Assembly (NCBI GenBank): GCA_016793325.1
Contig: JAEUKI010000043.1
Coordinates: 1 to 64,000 of the forward strand
Reading direction: 5' to 3'
Origin: Myxococcales bacterium
GTDB taxonomy: Bacteria > Myxococcota_A > Polyangia > Polyangiales > Ga0077539
DNA length: 64,000 nucleotides
Shown here: positions 36,092 to 45,820 of the stretch, in pieces
How positions within the stretch are numbered: position 1 is the stretch's first letter
Layout: the number at the start of each line of letters is the position of its first letter
The notes under the pieces: generated by a model
The model's database searches: none
Told to the model about the DNA's origin: nothing
The model's input: the letters and a program-made list of their open reading frames with translations, nothing else
Position numbers and translations under genes: made by a program

Positions 36092-38068
36092 TCACAGCGA
36101 GCGCAGAAACTCGACGAGCTCGCGCAGTTCGCGCGGCGAGAGGTGCGACGTGCGGCCGTGTCGATCTCCGACGTTGCGCGCCACGAGCACATCTTCGAGT
36201 GTTCTCGCGCTCCCATCGTGGAGGTACGGGGCGCTGTCCCAGAGACCCCGCAGCGCCGTCGTGTCGAACGCGCACGCGGCCCGTGGGTGTCCCGAAAAAT
36301 CTTCGTGGTCTCGGTCGAGCGCGTTGCAGGTGCCGACGTTCCACAAACGAAGCGGGCCCGCGAGATCGAGGGACGGATTGCCCGCGCCCGAGTCCGTAAA
36401 CGACGGCCCCGAGTGACACTGCGCGCACCGCGTGTCCTCGCGAAAGAACACAACCCGACCGCGCGCCGCGATCGCAGCGTCCACTGTCGGCGGCGGCGGC
36501 GCAGGAATCCCGCGCTCGACGAAGGCCGACACCGCGTCGAGAAACGGCGCGAGCACCGTGTCGTCCGGCGCGAAGTGACCGCCCTGCTCGACGTTGATGG
36601 TCTTCCAATACTCCCGCAGCGAGCGTCGCGCCGCGGTGCGAAACAAGAAGCCGTCGACGCCGCCTGCGTTGGTGGGAGTGTCGCGAGGACCGTGCTCGAA
36701 GTGCCACGTGATTCGGTTGGTCGTTCCCTCGGGATGGCAGCTCGCGCACGCCATCCAGCGATTGGTCGTCACGGGGACGTCCGTGTCGTTCGCCGTGAAG
36801 AACACGCGCTGTCCCAGCCGTAGCTCCGCGGGCATCGGGTCGACCTCGCGCAGCTCGATCAGCGTCGCGCGGCGCGCGAGCGAGACGCGCCCATCGCCAT
36901 CGCGGCGCAGCTCGAGCGCGGCGACGTTTCCTGTGTTGCGAAGGTCGACGAACGCGCGCGCGCCGTCGCGGGTCAGCGCGATTCCCTGCGGCCAGTGGCC
37001 CTCGAGCGGGCGCAGCAACCCCACTTGTACGCGGCGCGCGACGTCGATCACGAGCACGTCTTCGCTCGCTTGGGCCACGACGAACGCGAGGCTCCCGTCC
37101 GCAGAGAACTGCACCGCCCGAGGACCAGAGATCACGTCGCCGAACGCGCCGTCTTGCCCCGCGAGGCGCGCGTCGATCGAGAGCGTCTCGCTCGGCGTCG
37201 AAGCGTCGATCGGCAGCACAGAAACCGCTGCAAACACAGTGCTCTCGAAATCGAGCGCCGGCTGCGGCGTGTCGTCGCCGTGCAGCTCGTGCGCGACCCA
37301 GAGCGCGCCCGTCGTCGGGTGCAGCGCGAGGTCGTAGAGAGAGCGGGGCTTTCCGTGCGCGAGCGTTCGATGCGCGCGGGGAGCGACCTCGGGCACATCG
37401 CGCGCGGACACGATCGACAGCGTGGGCGCGAGGCGGAGCGTGGTCGTTCCAGGGCCGTGGAGGTGCGAGACGTGCGCGATCGCGCGGCGAGGGTCGACGA
37501 CGAGCCCCCACGGAAGCGACGAGACGCGCGCGCGACCGCGCTCTTCGAGTGAGCTCGCGTCGAGCGACAGGACCACCTCGTCCGCCGCGCACGTCGCGAC
37601 GACGAGCGACGATTCACCCTCGAAAAACGCTGCCGAAATGGGTCGTGCGCACACGCGCCGTCGCGCCGTGATCGCGCCGTCGGTCACCCGCACGAGCGCG
37701 ACCTCGCCCGATCGCTCGAGCGCCACTGCGACGCGCGAGCCGTCCGCGCTCAGCGCAAACGATCGCGGCTGGTACGCGGGCGCGAATCGTCCTCGCACAT
37801 CCGCCGTCGGCATCGGTCCGAACCGCACGCGACGCGATCGTCGCGCGGCGATCTCGAACACGACGAGCGCGTCCTCGTCGGGGGCCAACACGTAGAGCGT
37901 CTGCTCGTCGGGCGAGAGTGCGATCGTCGAGGCGTGCGAAGAAGCCGAAGCCGCGCGACGCGAGCCCGCTTCAACTGTGCCTCCGTCGGAGGGCATCGGA
38001 GGAGCTCCGCACGCGGCGAGCCATCCGACGAAGAGCGCAGCAAAACCGCGGCGAATCGTCGCGCTCAT
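36092..38068 (-). CDS. diheme cytochrome c / beta-propeller lipoprotein
   Basis: The 658-residue product has a lipoprotein signal ending WLAAC (Cys20). Residues about 40-390 look like a YVTN/WD-type beta-propeller (repeats such as SPDEQTLYVLAP, SADGSRVAVALE, SADGSLAFVVAQ). The C-terminal half has two heme-binding CxxCH motifs, CASCH (about 440) and CAQCH (about 549), in a cytochrome c peroxidase/MauG-like context (TAPYLHDGSARTLEDVL-type ending, here SAPYLHDGSARTLED). By family knowledge it is a periplasmic or outer-membrane electron-transfer or oxidase protein. Its ATG overlaps the stop of the next upstream gene (ATGA), so the two are translationally coupled. Confidence 0.9.
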   Translation of the reverse strand: MSATIRRGFAALFVGWLAACGAPPMPSDGGTVEAGSRRAASASSHASTIALSPDEQTLYVLAPDEDALVVFEIAARRSRRVRFGPMPTADVRGRFAPAYQPRSFALSADGSRVAVALERSGEVALVRVTDGAITARRRVCARPISAAFFEGESSLVVATCAADEVVLSLDASSLEERGRARVSSLPWGLVVDPRRAIAHVSHLHGPGTTTLRLAPTLSIVSARDVPEVAPRAHRTLAHGKPRSLYDLALHPTTGALWVAHELHGDDTPQPALDFESTVFAAVSVLPIDASTPSETLSIDARLAGQDGAFGDVISGPRAVQFSADGSLAFVVAQASEDVLVIDVARRVQVGLLRPLEGHWPQGIALTRDGARAFVDLRNTGNVAALELRRDGDGRVSLARRATLIELREVDPMPAELRLGQRVFFTANDTDVPVTTNRWMACASCHPEGTTNRITWHFEHGPRDTPTNAGGVDGFLFRTAARRSLREYWKTINVEQGGHFAPDDTVLAPFLDAVSAFVERGIPAPPPPTVDAAIAARGRVVFFREDTRCAQCHSGPSFTDSGAGNPSLDLAGPLRLWNVGTCNALDRDHEDFSGHPRAACAFDTTALRGLWDSAPYLHDGSARTLEDVLVARNVGDRHGRTSHLSPRELRELVEFLRSL

Positions 38069-40464
38069 CGGACCACCTCGAACGTCACGCTCGTCGCGAG
38101 CGCCGCCGGCAGCGCGGCGTCGTCGATCTCGGGAACACAATCGCGGTCGCGGTCCGCCGTCGGCCGCTCGCCCTCTTGTCCCGTCTCGCCCGTCAGCGCG
38201 CGCTCGGCCATCTGCAGCCCTCCGCGCACGAGCCCGTCGCGCACGTACACGCACTCCGAAGGCCAATCGACACGGTCGTCGCGGTCGCGATCGTTCCACC
38301 CGTTGAGGATCAGCTTCGACGCGCGCGTCCACCGCGCGAGCACGCGCTGACCGAGCGCGCCCTCGCCCGGCCTCGACGCGACGAGCTTGTAGATCTCTCG
38401 CGCGGCCGCTGTGAAATAACCCCACTGCTCCGCGCTCCAGCGCAGGTCGTTTGCGTCCTCGCGGCTCGCTCCTGTGCGATAGAGCCCGAGCGATTCGTCC
38501 CAGCGCTCGCGCTCGAAGCGCTGCCACACGCGCAGCGCTCGGTCGCGATAGCGCACTTCGCCCGTCGCGAGGTGCGCCTCCAAGAGCCCTCGCACCGCCG
38601 CGAGCTCGTCCTCGAGCCGCGACGGCTCGGCCATCACGCGGCCGTCGCGGACGACCCCGCGCCGCACTTCGCCCTCGTCCGTCGTGAGCGAATCGACAAG
38701 CATTTGCGCGTGAACTCGAATTCGTGTGCCGATCCTCGCGACCGCGGTCTCCTCGCCGAACAACCGCCGCTCGCCCTCGTCGAGGGACGATCGCGTCGCG
38801 CGCGGATCGGGCGTCGCGTCGCCGTAGAGCACCAGCCTCCCGGTGATCGACCGCCGAGCCAGCCGCAACGTCTGAACGACCATCGCGACGTCCTGCACCG
38901 TGAGCGTCTCGCTCGCGCGGCCCTCGAAGCGCGACGACGACGTGTAGCGCCCCGCGCTCGCGTCGCGCAAGAAGCCCTGCTCGAGGACGAGCAACGACCA
39001 GCGAAGCGCCGCGCGAAAGCGCCCTCGCGCGAACGCGCGATCGAAGGGATCTCCGTCGAAATACGCGCGCGCCGTCGGGCTCGCGCCGACCTCCGGGTTC
39101 TGGTCGTCGACGAGCGCGAACAGCGTCGCGAACGCGCTCACGAGCGACAGCTGCGCGGCGAGCGACGGGGCGCGATCGGTCACGCGAAGCTCGTCGACCG
39201 AAGGAAACCCCGCGACCGTGTCCTCGCGCTCGTCGACGGCGATGCGCGCGGGCATCCACCGCGGCGGCGAGTCGAGCGCGTACGCGTCGAGCTCGCGCAT
39301 CGACGAAAAGCCTGCAAAACCAGGGCTTCTCTCGCGCACGAGCGCCGTCGAGAGCAGCCACTCGGTGGTCGCGAGCGCGCTCGCGACGAGCAGCGCCCCG
39401 TGGAATCCTTCGATGTCGCTCGCGCCGAGGTACACGCCCCCGCGGCTCGGCGAGCCGTCCTCGCGTCGACCGACGACGTCGTTGCGCTCGGCGCCCACGC
39501 GCGCGAGGTCCGCGGGCGCGACGCTCGCGACGGCGCGGCCTTCGCCGTCGTGAAAGAGCTGGAGGTAGTTCACGATCCAGAGCGCGTTCTTCCACAACGT
39601 CGCGCCGGTCGCGCCCGCGCTGAGCTCGCGCTCGACCTGACCGAAACGCGAGGGCAAGTGCAGCGAGCTGTAGCCGCACTCGTAGTCGCCGACGAGCACG
39701 CTCTGTCCCGCGGACGCGCCGTAGCCGCCCTCGATCGTGCAGCCGCGCGCGATGTTGTTCGACGGTCGAATCGTAGGGTCGAAGCCCACGAACGGGACGC
39801 TCGTCGCCCACAGTCCGCCGAACCCCAACCGATTGAGGGGATTGTCCTCGGGCACAGGAACGGTCACGAACCCCTGCGGTCTCGCGTCAGCTTGCACCCT
39901 CGTGCCCGCGTGCGTCGCGAGCGCTGCGCTCGTGACGAGCGCGCGCATGGCGTCGATCGCCGACTGCCCTCGGAGCGCGGGTCTCGCGAGCGATCCGTCG
40001 TCTGCGCTGCGAAGCCGCGCGAGCGTGGGCGAGAACACCAGCGAGAGCCCGGCGCCCGACTCGAACGCGACGTTGTTCATGGGCTGTCGCGAGTACTCGT
40101 AGGACTCGACGGCGGCCGCGTAGCCCGTCGGGTCTGTGCGCGCTCCGCTGTCGTCTTCGTAGCGATCGGGCTCGCGCGCGTTGCGATCGTACCCCGCGAG
40201 CGCGCGGCCGATGAACTCCGCGAAGGGCTCGCCCGACGTCTGCATCTCGACCCCAGCGCGCATCGCGCGTTCGGTGTCGAAGCGAACGTCTCGCGACGCG
40301 ACGCGCAGCGCGCCGTAGGGCGCGAGCGATCTCGATTGTGTGTGTCGCGGAGGTCCCGCTGGTCGAGCCCCCGCGTCCGACGGCGACGACGGACGGCGGC
40401 ACCCCGCGAGCGCGAGCGCGCAGCCGAGGGTCGTCCATCGCAAGATCGATCGCGTCGAAGACAC
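38065..40464 (-). CDS. large lipoprotein coupled to a diheme cytochrome
   Basis: The 799-residue product has a lipoprotein signal ending LALAGC (Cys22). The mature protein is mostly helical, with stretches such as TLWKNALWIVNYLQLFHDGE, SAEQWGYFTAAAREIYKL and RALRVWQRFERERWDESLGL that recall an alpha/alpha toroid. It ends with an Asp-rich stretch (NGWNDRDRDDRVDW) that could bind Ca2+. I know no family for it. The four-base overlap with the cytochrome gene indicates co-expression and probably a joint complex at the cell surface. Four or more Cys are present but no heme motif. Confidence 0.85.
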   Translation of the reverse strand: MSSTRSILRWTTLGCALALAGCRRPSSPSDAGARPAGPPRHTQSRSLAPYGALRVASRDVRFDTERAMRAGVEMQTSGEPFAEFIGRALAGYDRNAREPDRYEDDSGARTDPTGYAAAVESYEYSRQPMNNVAFESGAGLSLVFSPTLARLRSADDGSLARPALRGQSAIDAMRALVTSAALATHAGTRVQADARPQGFVTVPVPEDNPLNRLGFGGLWATSVPFVGFDPTIRPSNNIARGCTIEGGYGASAGQSVLVGDYECGYSSLHLPSRFGQVERELSAGATGATLWKNALWIVNYLQLFHDGEGRAVASVAPADLARVGAERNDVVGRREDGSPSRGGVYLGASDIEGFHGALLVASALATTEWLLSTALVRERSPGFAGFSSMRELDAYALDSPPRWMPARIAVDEREDTVAGFPSVDELRVTDRAPSLAAQLSLVSAFATLFALVDDQNPEVGASPTARAYFDGDPFDRAFARGRFRAALRWSLLVLEQGFLRDASAGRYTSSSRFEGRASETLTVQDVAMVVQTLRLARRSITGRLVLYGDATPDPRATRSSLDEGERRLFGEETAVARIGTRIRVHAQMLVDSLTTDEGEVRRGVVRDGRVMAEPSRLEDELAAVRGLLEAHLATGEVRYRDRALRVWQRFERERWDESLGLYRTGASREDANDLRWSAEQWGYFTAAAREIYKLVASRPGEGALGQRVLARWTRASKLILNGWNDRDRDDRVDWPSECVYVRDGLVRGGLQMAERALTGETGQEGERPTADRDRDCVPEIDDAALPAALATSVTFEVVR

Positions 40465-40594
40465 GAGCTCGTTGCGTAGAGTGACGAGGGGACGGCGACC
40501 GTGTCCACCGAGACAGTGCGCGAAAAATCCGCGCGTTCAGTCTGTGCCCGCCCTCGACGGCGAGGGACCGACGACACAGTGGTGCGCCCCCCCG

Positions 40595-41530
40595 ATGAGA
40601 GAACCGCTCCTTCCGGACACGATTTCGATCACGCGCAGGAGCGATCTCGCGCCCATCGAGGCAGCGCTCGACGCGGCGCTCGTCGTCGTTCGCGAGCGTC
40701 ACTGGATCGAGAGCACGACCGTCGAGCGCGCGGGCACTGGGAGTTCGCCGGTGTATTTGCTGGACGACTGCGTGGTGAAGATCGTTCCGCCGCAGTGGAG
40801 GCTCGAGCTCGATCGCGAGGTCGAGGCGACGCGCGCGGCGCATGGACGAGCCACGGTGCCAACGCCGGAGCTTCGCGCGACAGGGACGATCGACGCGTGG
40901 GCGTACCTCGTGTGCGAGCGACTCCGCGGAGTCTCGCTGAAGGACGCCGCGAGCGCGATCGACGCGCGAGGGCGCGCGAGGGTGAGCGCGCAGGTCGGCG
41001 AGGCGCTCGCGTCGCTCCACGCCGTTTCGACCGAAGGGCTCGACGTGCTCGCGTGCGACTGGGACGAGTTCACTCGCTCGCGCGTCGCCGCGGTGCAGGA
41101 TTTTCAGCGACGAACGGGGCTCGCCGAGGCCGCGGTCGCGCGCGTGCCCGCGGCGCTCGCGGAGGCCGAGCCGCTGATCCCGGACGCTCGGCGCGCGTTT
41201 CTACACGGTGATTTGCACCACGAACACGCCCTCGTCGCGCGCGACGGCGACGAATGGAACCTCGTCGGCGTCATCGATTTCGGCGACGCCATCATCGGCC
41301 ACCCCGAGTACGACCTGATCACGCCAGCGTTCTTCGTGACCCAGGGCGATCGCGACGCGCTCCTCGCGCTGTTCGAGGGATTTGATTTCGTGTGCAACGA
41401 ACGCTCGTCGCGGAGGCTCGCGGCGTGGTCGGCGCTGCACCAGTTCAACGCGCTCGCGCGGTTTCTTCCGAAAGATCACGGCGCGGACGCGCTCGACGTC
41501 CTGCGCGAGCGCTACTGGCCCACGGGGTAG
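40595..41530 (+). CDS. APH-family phosphotransferase
   Basis: The 311-residue product has the aminoglycoside phosphotransferase/choline kinase fold motifs: DDCVVKIVPP (nucleotide-binding Lys), FLHGDLHHEHALV (catalytic Asp, about 203-215) and GVIDFGDAIIGHPEYDL (metal-binding, about 226-242). The family transfers phosphate from ATP to small-molecule hydroxyls, from antibiotics to metabolites; the substrate cannot be inferred. The ATG at 40595 was chosen because upstream codons are not conserved-looking. It is divergent from the 799-residue lipoprotein gene. Confidence 0.85.
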   Translation: MREPLLPDTISITRRSDLAPIEAALDAALVVVRERHWIESTTVERAGTGSSPVYLLDDCVVKIVPPQWRLELDREVEATRAAHGRATVPTPELRATGTIDAWAYLVCERLRGVSLKDAASAIDARGRARVSAQVGEALASLHAVSTEGLDVLACDWDEFTRSRVAAVQDFQRRTGLAEAAVARVPAALAEAEPLIPDARRAFLHGDLHHEHALVARDGDEWNLVGVIDFGDAIIGHPEYDLITPAFFVTQGDRDALLALFEGFDFVCNERSSRRLAAWSALHQFNALARFLPKDHGADALDVLRERYWPTG

Positions 41531-41544
41531 CGTCGATCGGAGCT

Positions 41545-42396
41545 CTACGCCTTCGTCGCGACGACGATGTTGCAGACCGCCTCGAGCACGAGGGGACGAT
41601 CGTCGCCCCCTGCGAGCGAGCGAAAGTGATCGAAGACGCTCACGCGAACGGCCTCTCGCTCGCGGTCGTCGCACTGCCGGAGCAGCGCCCCGGAGACGGG
41701 GTTGTCGAGCATCGCGCCCCACACCTTGGACCAGTCACCGAAGGCGATCGACGCGTGAAATGGCAGGACGTCCAGCGATCGCCACGCGCCGCACTCACGC
41801 ACCTCGCGCGCGAGCGGCTCGGCCTCGGAGACCTCGAGCCAGCTCCCCTTGGGCGGCGGACCTTTGAAGCGCTCGGGCAGCGCCCGGCCCATCGGCGCCA
41901 TCTGCTCGCGGAGCATCGGGTTCGTCGCAGGCGATTGCCACACCGATGCCAGAAACGTCCCTCCCGAACGCAGAACGCGCGCGGCCTCGCGCCAACCCGC
42001 CCGACGATCGCCGAACAAGAAGATCCCGAAGCACGAGAACACAGCGTCGAACGACGCGCTCTCGTACGTGAGCGCCTCGCCGTTTTGCACCTCGCATCGG
42101 AGCTGCGCGCTCGTCGCGCCGAGCGCCTTCGCGCGGCGCTCGGTGAACGCGAGCATTCCCTCGGACCAATCGGAGGCGACGATCACGTCCGCGCCGCCGT
42201 TGGCGAGCGAGCGCTCGAGCGCGGGGATCGCGAGCGCGCCCGTGCCCGCGGCGATGTCGAGGACCTTCGTTCCCGGGGGCATGCGCGGGTCGGCGATTCG
42301 AAGCATCCCCTTCGCGACGTAGCCCGTGAGCCCCGAGAAGAGCGCGTCGTACGCGCTCGCGTGCTGACTCCACAGCGCGGCACCTTCTTGCGTCAT
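41545..42396 (-). CDS. class I SAM-dependent methyltransferase
   Basis: The 283-residue product has a Rossmann-type methyltransferase domain. Motif I is KVLDIAAGTGALAIPAL, the acidic motif II is IVASDWSEGMLAF, motif III-like FDAVFSCFGIFLFGD, and post-motif ARVLRSGGTFLASVW. It is of the ubiE/menaquinone-methyltransferase-like kind, but the substrate is unknown. The ATG at 42396 starts the conserved part (MTQEGAALWSQHASAYDALF); a longer frame adds 41 Arg-rich residues. It converges with the APH gene. Confidence 0.88.
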   Translation of the reverse strand: MTQEGAALWSQHASAYDALFSGLTGYVAKGMLRIADPRMPPGTKVLDIAAGTGALAIPALERSLANGGADVIVASDWSEGMLAFTERRAKALGATSAQLRCEVQNGEALTYESASFDAVFSCFGIFLFGDRRAGWREAARVLRSGGTFLASVWQSPATNPMLREQMAPMGRALPERFKGPPPKGSWLEVSEAEPLAREVRECGAWRSLDVLPFHASIAFGDWSKVWGAMLDNPVSGALLRQCDDREREAVRVSVFDHFRSLAGGDDRPLVLEAVCNIVVATKA

Positions 42397-42475
42397 CGCG
42401 CGACGATACGCGAATCCCGCCCTCGCTCGCACCGCTGCGTAACCGCCGCGCGCGCGACGCGTACACTCCCTCGCG

Positions 42476-42919
42476 ATGATCAACTGGAAGGAAGTCCTCC
42501 GCCTCGCGCGCAGCGGCAATCACCCCGCGCCGCGGACCGTGAAGAAGAGTGAAGCCGAGTGGCGCGCGCAGCTCACGCCGCTCGCGTTCGAAGTGACGCG
42601 AAAGCACGGGACCGAGCGCGCGTTCAGCTCGGAGATGTGCTCGCTGTTCGAGCCTGGGCGCTATCGCTGCGTGTGCTGCCAGACGCTGCTCTTCGACGCA
42701 GAGACCAAGTTCGATTCGGGCACCGGGTGGCCGTCGTTTACGCAGCCCGTCGCGCCCGAAGTGATCGCGTATCGCGTCGACGAGAGCTACGGGATGGTGC
42801 GCGTCGAGACCGTCTGCAACGTGTGCGAGGCGCACTTGGGGCACGTGTTTCCCGACGGGCCTGCGCCGAGCGGCCTGCGCTACTGCATGAACGCGGTCGC
42901 GCTCGAAAAGGTCGTGTGA
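42476..42919 (+). CDS. msrB: peptide-methionine (R)-S-oxide reductase MsrB
   Basis: The 147-residue product is a complete MsrB. Two zinc CxxC pairs are visible (RCVCCQTLLF and CNVCEAHLGHVF), the substrate pocket segment is GTGWPSFTQPV, and the catalytic Cys is in RYCMNAVAL (Cys137), where the common form is RYCINSAAL. It reduces methionine-R-sulfoxide in proteins, with thioredoxin as electron donor. No MsrA fusion or signal peptide is present. It is divergent from the methyltransferase with 79 bp between starts. Confidence 0.95.
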   Translation: MINWKEVLRLARSGNHPAPRTVKKSEAEWRAQLTPLAFEVTRKHGTERAFSSEMCSLFEPGRYRCVCCQTLLFDAETKFDSGTGWPSFTQPVAPEVIAYRVDESYGMVRVETVCNVCEAHLGHVFPDGPAPSGLRYCMNAVALEKVV

Positions 42920-42952
42920 GCGGTCGCCGCAGCGCAGCACACAAAATCGAGA

Positions 42953-44254
42953 TCAGCCGCCGGAGCCCGCGTCTCGGTGCGCGCCTTCGCGCTCGCCGGG
43001 CGCCTCGCCCGATCCCGGTCCCGCGCCAGGACCGTAGGCGCCCGCGGAGCGATTGTCGCTCGGCGCTCCGGCGTCCGTGGTCGCGCTCGCGTCTACTGCA
43101 CCGGCGTCCGATCCGCCGCGTCGACGGCGAGAGCGCGCGTCTTCGGCGTCGCGTTGCGCTTGGATCATCGGCAGTCGCTCGCGCGCGCCGTCGTAGAACT
43201 CTGCCGCATCGACGACGCGGTAGAGCGGGCGCCCTGCGTCTCCGCGCTCGCGGTTCTCGGTCTTGATCCATCGAAGGACCATGTCCGCGGCGCGGACGCT
43301 CCACGCGTGCGTGTCGTGGAGGAGCACCGTGCCGCCCGCCATGTTTCCGATGAGGCGAATGACGTTCATCGCGACGCCTTCGGCGTCTCCGACCATCTGC
43401 CAGTCGTGCGAGTCGATGCTCCAGAGCGACAGCTCGTAGCCGTGCTCTTGCACGTGCCGTTGCACGTCGTCCGAGTACGAACCGTAGGGCGGCCTGAACA
43501 AGTGCGGTCTCTGGCCGATCACCCCTTCGATGATCTCGGAGTTGTGCTCGACCTCGCGCGCGATGCGCTCTGGCGAGAGGTTGGCCATGTTCGGGTGCGT
43601 GATCGAGTGATTGCCGATCACGTGTCCGCGGCGGTAGGCGTCGAGCAAGATGGCCCGCGCGCGGCCGCGCGTCGGCTCGGAGTCGGTCTCGAGACGCCAG
43701 CCGCACACGAAGAACACGGCTTTGACCTGGTGGCGATCCAGGATATCGAGCAGGCGATCGGTCGTCCCCGGCTTGGGGCCGTCGTCGAAGGTGAAGAGAA
43801 TCTCGCGCGCGCCCGGCCGGCCGAGGGCGAGATCCCACGCGGTTCGAAGGTGCGCGGTCGGGTTGAGCAGCGCCGGAGGCCACACGCGCGCGCTCGCCGC
43901 AGCGTCTCCTCGACCGCCATCTCCTCGGGGAATCACCCGCGCGATCGGCCTCACGCCCCCATCCGCCGCGCGCGCCGCGATCACCCGCTGCACTTGCCTT
44001 CGCGCGTGGGCATCGTGCTCGTCCGGTCGCGAGCGCCTCGCGCCGAACAGCGTATCGAGGGCCGCGATCACGTCGACCGGGCCGCTGATCCCGCGGACGC
44101 GAAGGGCCATCGCCGCCCCGAACGAGACCGCGCCCAGCGCCGAAAGCGATGCGACCGCTCGAAAGAGGGCCTTATTTCGACGACGACTCGACACGGCAGC
44201 CCGACCGCTGTTAGCCCAATCCCGCCCAGAGGGAAAGTTCGCGAGCGACCGCAT
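42953..44254 (-). CDS. NodB-type polysaccharide deacetylase
   Basis: The 433-residue product has an N-terminal membrane anchor (ALFRAVASLSALGAVSFGAA) and a NodB domain with all five motifs: TFDDGP (about 153-158), NHSITHP (metal His), RPPYGSYSD, IDSHDW and LLHDTH. The anchor places the catalytic domain outside the cytoplasmic membrane. The C-terminal 70 residues are a low-complexity Asp/Ala/Gly/Arg tail. By family knowledge it removes acetyl groups from peptidoglycan or another N-acetylated glycan. It is divergent from the ECF operon. Confidence 0.9.
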   Translation of the reverse strand: MRSLANFPSGRDWANSGRAAVSSRRRNKALFRAVASLSALGAVSFGAAMALRVRGISGPVDVIAALDTLFGARRSRPDEHDAHARRQVQRVIAARAADGGVRPIARVIPRGDGGRGDAAASARVWPPALLNPTAHLRTAWDLALGRPGAREILFTFDDGPKPGTTDRLLDILDRHQVKAVFFVCGWRLETDSEPTRGRARAILLDAYRRGHVIGNHSITHPNMANLSPERIAREVEHNSEIIEGVIGQRPHLFRPPYGSYSDDVQRHVQEHGYELSLWSIDSHDWQMVGDAEGVAMNVIRLIGNMAGGTVLLHDTHAWSVRAADMVLRWIKTENRERGDAGRPLYRVVDAAEFYDGARERLPMIQAQRDAEDARSRRRRGGSDAGAVDASATTDAGAPSDNRSAGAYGPGAGPGSGEAPGEREGAHRDAGSGG

Positions 44255-44288
44255 TCGACGACGCCCGTGAACGCTCTTCGCCGAGCCG

Positions 44289-44936
44289 GTGACAGAGCCC
44301 TACCCGAGCCCGATGACTGCAGTCACTCTCGCCTGGCCGCGATCCGTATCGATGACCAGCGCTCAACCCTCTGCTCAAAGCGCCCTCGAAGCGCTGCTCG
44401 ACCGCGTTCGCGCTGGTGAAGGCCGCGCCGTCGCGGAGCTCTACGATCGATTTCACGGCAAGGTGTACGCGTTCGCGAGGCGCCTGACCGGCGACGACCA
44501 AGCCGCGTGGGACCTCGTTCAAGAGGTGTTTCTCGCGGCCCCCAAGGCGCTCGGCAACTTTCGCGGGGACAGCTCGGTCGAGACGTTTTTGCTCTCGATC
44601 GCGGTCCACCGCGCGCAGAACCACGTCCGGTCGGCGATGCGACGCCGCAAGATGCTCGACCGCGTCGCGCTCGAGCCGCAGCGAGACATCGAGGACCCCG
44701 AGCAGCACCTCGCCCGCGTCGAGCTGCGCGAGCGCCTCCGCCGCGCGCTCGATACACTCTCGCTCGAGCATCAGACCGTGTTCATCCTCTGCGACGTCGA
44801 AGAGCGCACCAGCGTCGAGGCCGCGGCGCTGCTCTCGATCCCCGAGGCCACGGTGCGAACGCGGCTCTTTTACGCACGCAAGAAGCTCCGCGCATTCTTC
44901 GAAGACCACGCGCGCCACGAAGGAGGCGCACGATGA
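44289..44936 (+). CDS. ECF-type RNA polymerase sigma factor
   Basis: The product of up to 215 residues has sigma region 2 (VAELYDRFHGKVYAFARRLTG, quoted shorter as YDRFHGKVYAFARRL, then AAWDLVQEVFLAAPKALGNF) and region 4 (LEHQTVFILCDVEERT, EAAALLSIPEATVRTRLFYA). It belongs to the RpoE-like ECF class. The start is uncertain: GTG 44289, ATG 44313 and ATG 44352 are in frame with no clear Shine-Dalgarno. The stop overlaps the ATG of the next gene, which encodes a membrane anti-sigma-like protein, so the pair is coupled. Confidence 0.9.
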   Translation: MTEPYPSPMTAVTLAWPRSVSMTSAQPSAQSALEALLDRVRAGEGRAVAELYDRFHGKVYAFARRLTGDDQAAWDLVQEVFLAAPKALGNFRGDSSVETFLLSIAVHRAQNHVRSAMRRRKMLDRVALEPQRDIEDPEQHLARVELRERLRRALDTLSLEHQTVFILCDVEERTSVEAAALLSIPEATVRTRLFYARKKLRAFFEDHARHEGGAR

Positions 44937-45820
44937 GCGATCAGCACACGATTTCAAAGGACACGGATTTCGACCGAGCGATCGACGAGCTCCGCGACGT
45001 CGACGCGCCGGATCCGGTCCGCGCGGCGGCCACGCGACAAGCGATCCTCGACGCGTTTGCCAAGGACGTTCCGTCCAACGTGCGCCCGCTGCGCCGAGGG
45101 TCGCTCTTCGCCCGAGCGCTCTTGCTCGCCGCCGCGCTCGGAGGAACGGCGTTCGCCGCGAACAACACCGTTCGCTGGGTGTCCGCCCGTCGCGCCGCGC
45201 AGCAATCGCAGCGCGATCGAGAGGCGCAAGCCTCGCTCGCCCGCGTCGCGTCGTCCCATCGTTCACGGAGCGTCAACGCCCGTCGCGCGCCGGCGCTTCC
45301 CGTCACGGAGCCACCCTCGACCGCGGTGATCGCAGCTCCCACGCTCGCGACCGCGACCGAGCCCACGGTCACGACGCAGTCGACCGCAGAGGCGCCCGCG
45401 CGCCCCGTGGCGCTCGCCCCTGCGCCGCGGCCGCGCGCGTCGAGCGTCGTCCCGAGAATCACCGAGGCGCCCTCGCGCGTCGAGCCGACGGTCGCGGCGA
45501 ACAGCGCGGTCGAACCCGCGAACAACGCGCAGCCGACCGCCGCGGCGTCGGGCCCCGACGCGCTCTACCGCGACGCGCACCACGCGCACTTCGTCGAGCG
45601 CTCGGCGTCCGTGGCGCTCGCGCGTTGGGATCAGTACTTGAGCGCGGCGCCGGACGGACGCTTCGCGCCCGAAGCGCAGTTCAACCGCATCGTGTGCCTC
45701 GTGCGCCTCGGTCGAACGCAGCAGGCGCTCGACGCCATCGACACGCTGCCCGCGTCGCACTACCGACACGACGACGCGGTTCGTCTTCGAGCGAGGCTCG
45801 CAGACGGAGGCTCGCCTTGA
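44933..45820 (+). CDS. putative membrane anti-sigma factor
   Basis: The 295-residue product has a cytoplasmic N-terminus with an acidic helix (FDRAIDELRDVDAPDPVRAA), one membrane segment (about 60-78: ARALLLAAALGGTAFA), a long Ala/Pro/Thr-rich disordered middle and a C-terminal TPR-like end (FNRIVCLVRLGRTQQALDAI). No zinc-finger HxxxCxxC is present, so the anti-sigma role rests on gene order and topology. It is coupled to the sigma gene by a 4-base ATGA overlap, and AGGAGG lies 8 bases ahead. Its own stop overlaps the next start. Confidence 0.75.
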   Translation: MSDQHTISKDTDFDRAIDELRDVDAPDPVRAAATRQAILDAFAKDVPSNVRPLRRGSLFARALLLAAALGGTAFAANNTVRWVSARRAAQQSQRDREAQASLARVASSHRSRSVNARRAPALPVTEPPSTAVIAAPTLATATEPTVTTQSTAEAPARPVALAPAPRPRASSVVPRITEAPSRVEPTVAANSAVEPANNAQPTAAASGPDALYRDAHHAHFVERSASVALARWDQYLSAAPDGRFAPEAQFNRIVCLVRLGRTQQALDAIDTLPASHYRHDDAVRLRARLADGGSP

